From Mycolicibacterium neworleansense (GTDB lineage Bacteria; Actinomycetota; Actinomycetes; Mycobacteriales; Mycobacteriaceae), in assembly GCF_001245615.1 (NCBI RefSeq), contig NZ_CWKH01000003.1, forward strand, positions 558,001 through 622,000: a stretch of DNA of 64,000 bases, read 5' to 3'. A program made the position numbers and the translations under genes. This document shows, in pieces, positions 62,671 through 64,000 of the stretch. The notes below the pieces were generated by a model. It saw only the letters and a list, made by a program, of their open reading frames with translations, searched no databases and was not told the DNA's origin. Numbering within the stretch: the first letter of the stretch is position 1; every line of letters starts with the position of its first letter.

Positions 62671-63413
62671 CCACCCCTGCGCTGTACCGCACCAGGATCA
62701 CCCACGTCCGCCGCGCGCCCGTGCACCATCGCTTCAGCTACCGCGGATACAGCTGGTACGTCGACCTCGACCGGATGCCGCGATTGCCGCGTTGGCTGCG
62801 ACCATTCGCCCGATTCGAGGCCGACGACCATTTCACGGGCGCACCGAAAGACTCTCTGCGCCAACGCGTCGACGCATTCCTGTTGTCGCACGACGTGGAT
62901 CTCGGCGGCGGCAGGGTGACCGCGCTGCTGCAGGCGCGCGTGCTCGGATATGTGTTCAACCCGCTCAGCCTGTACTGGTGCCACGACGCCGCCGGGGCAC
63001 TGCGTTGCGTGGTCGCCGAGGTCCACAACACCTACGGCCGGCGGCATGCTTATCTGCTTGCCGCCGGACAACCCGCGAACGTGCCCAAGCGCATGTACGT
63101 CTCACCGTTCAATGCCGTCGATGGCTACTACCGGGTCCAGGCTCCGGAACCGGGCGAACACCTCGACGTGACGATTTCCCTGCACCGCCACGGACATCCG
63201 GCCTTTGTCGCCACCCTTCGCGGTGCCCGCAGGCCGGCGACCACGTGGGAGATCCTGCGCCTGCAACTGACCGCGCCGGTGGCACCGCTGGCCGGAGCCC
63301 TCGCCATCCGGATCGAGGGGATCAAGTTGTGGCTGCGCCGGGTTCCGGTGATCCCCCGCCCCACCGAAGAAGCCGTCGAGTGCATTACCGAGAACCAAGG
63401 AAGGCCGCTGTGA
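62664..63413 (+). CDS. DUF1365 family protein (Rv0448c-like)
   Basis: 249 residues of the DUF1365 family. LYRTRITHVRRAPVHHRF opens it; YVDLDRMPRLPR, VLGYVFNPLSLYWCHDA, EVHNTYGRRHAYLL and KRMYVSPFNAVDGYY mark the conserved core. Its biochemical function is unknown, but it always travels with the FAD protein and the CFA-type methyltransferase. ATG 62664 overlaps the previous stop. Its own stop overlaps the next GTG (GTGA). Confidence 0.9.
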   Translation: MLTTPALYRTRITHVRRAPVHHRFSYRGYSWYVDLDRMPRLPRWLRPFARFEADDHFTGAPKDSLRQRVDAFLLSHDVDLGGGRVTALLQARVLGYVFNPLSLYWCHDAAGALRCVVAEVHNTYGRRHAYLLAAGQPANVPKRMYVSPFNAVDGYYRVQAPEPGEHLDVTISLHRHGHPAFVATLRGARRPATTWEILRLQLTAPVAPLAGALAIRIEGIKLWLRRVPVIPRPTEEAVECITENQGRPL

Positions 63414-64000
63414 GCACCCGGACCGGAACGTCCCCCGCCATCGACCCGACCCGCTGGCCGGACGTGGTACATCCACCGCGTGGGCCGGTGGCCGCGATAT
63501 CCGGCGCGGTGGCCGACCAACTGCTGCGAAGGGCCGCCGCGACACTGCCGGTACGGCTGGCGTTTCCCGACGGAACCGTGATCGGGGCGGCCGATCCCAC
63601 CTTGCCCACCATGGTCATCGAACAGCCGGAGGCCCTGGCCCGCCGGATCGGCTGCCACGGACTGATCGGCTTCGGCGAGTCGTACATGGCCGGCGAGTGG
63701 CATTCCACTGATCTCGCCGGGCTGCTCACCGAGTTCGGCCGGTCGATGGGCGAGCTGATTCCCGCTGCGCTGCAACGGTTCCGGACGGTGACGCTGCCCC
63801 GCTCGCCGCGCTCTGCCCGCAACGACGCGGCTCAGTCCCGCCGCAACATCGCGGCCCACTACGACCTGTCCAATGAGCTGTTCGCCGAGTTCCTCGACGA
63901 GACGATGACGTACTCCAGTGCGCTGTTCCCGCAACTGCCGGGCACGGCGGCCGGCCTGGCCGACGCCCAGCGCCGGAAGATCGACCGACTCCTCGACACA
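63410..64000 (+). CDS. Cyclopropane-fatty-acid-synthase family methyltransferase (partial, UfaA1-like)
   Basis: The first 197 residues of a SAM-dependent CFA-type enzyme. An N-terminal lead contains PVRLAFPDGTVIGAADPT, IGCHGLIGFGESYMAGEWH and SRRNIAAHYDLSNELFAEFL. The start of the catalytic region, DETMTYSSALFP, follows. The window ends in ADAQRRKIDRLLDT, just before the SAM-binding glycine motif. It methylates or cyclopropanates unsaturated acyl chains in phospholipids. The GTG at 63410 overlaps the DUF1365 stop. Confidence 0.93.
   Translation, partial: MSTRTGTSPAIDPTRWPDVVHPPRGPVAAISGAVADQLLRRAAATLPVRLAFPDGTVIGAADPTLPTMVIEQPEALARRIGCHGLIGFGESYMAGEWHSTDLAGLLTEFGRSMGELIPAALQRFRTVTLPRSPRSARNDAAQSRRNIAAHYDLSNELFAEFLDETMTYSSALFPQLPGTAAGLADAQRRKIDRLLDT

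Noticed and set aside
1..64000. tRNA, rRNA, CRISPR or insertion-sequence features
   Set aside because: No cloverleaf, spaced repeat array, transposase or terminal inverted repeats were found on reading; a dedicated scan such as tRNAscan would be the decisive test.

Overview
The window is high-GC actinobacterial DNA with about 62 protein genes packed end to end, and it looks like part of a rapidly growing mycobacterium (Mycolicibacterium type). The gene order follows the backbone I remember from M. tuberculosis between about Rv0957 and Rv0924: purH, purN, perM, the 34-kDa-antigen-like gene, an F420-type oxidoreductase, sucD, sucC, an M23 peptidase, uvrD1, chorismate mutase, pgi, an SDR, fpg2, a second F420-type enzyme, ligD, ku, an SDR plus a reductase, and mntH. 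Further support comes from mycobacterial small secreted proteins, GTG starts, GTGA/ATGA start-stop overlaps and KstR-type operators. I saw no rRNA, tRNA, CRISPR array, insertion sequence or prophage.

Layout. 1-6.3 kb: purine synthesis (purH, cut by the window edge, and purN), division-linked membrane proteins (perM and a DUF5336 protein), and a divergent pair of luciferase-like monooxygenases, one SfnG-like and one behind a KstR box. 6.3-12.5 kb: a thiolase-like protein lacking the usual cysteine, an MpaB-type oxygenase with a divergent TetR gene, a second TetR gene with two matching operators, and an S9 peptidase. 12.5-16 kb: sucCD and a divergent M23 peptidase, with two CRP-like boxes between them. 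16-24 kb: an accessory block absent from the M. tuberculosis order, with three related small membrane proteins, a P450 and a five-gene operon. That operon has a lipoprotein, permease and ATPase of the sulfonate/nitrate type, an FAD flavoprotein and a two-cluster ferredoxin. 24-36 kb: uvrD1, chorismate mutase, an acyltransferase, a semialdehyde dehydrogenase, pgi, a Gly/Pro-repeat secreted protein, an SDR, fpg2 and an FUSC transporter. 36-46 kb: cobF, an AurF-type diiron protein, two MFS transporters, a frameshifted GAF-ANTAR gene, a KstR-boxed oxidoreductase, secreted proteins and an acyl-CoA dehydrogenase. 46-54 kb: RNase HI, ligD and ku, with four unrelated genes between the two end-joining genes. 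54-64 kb: a KstR-boxed SDR/reductase/secreted-protein operon, mntH with a gamma-glutamylcyclotransferase, a carboxylate-amine ligase, another luciferase-like enzyme, and a lipid-modification operon (FAD protein, DUF1365, CFA-type methyltransferase) cut by the window edge.

How the genes work together. The clearest little-described unit is the transporter-flavoprotein-ferredoxin operon at 18.9-23.5 kb: every junction overlaps, which implies one imported compound handled by one redox enzyme. Three KstR-type boxes suggest that two oxidoreductases and the 55-57 kb operon belong to the sterol/lipid-catabolism regulon. Ligase and Ku supply non-homologous end joining, with uvrD1 and fpg2 as further repair genes nearby.
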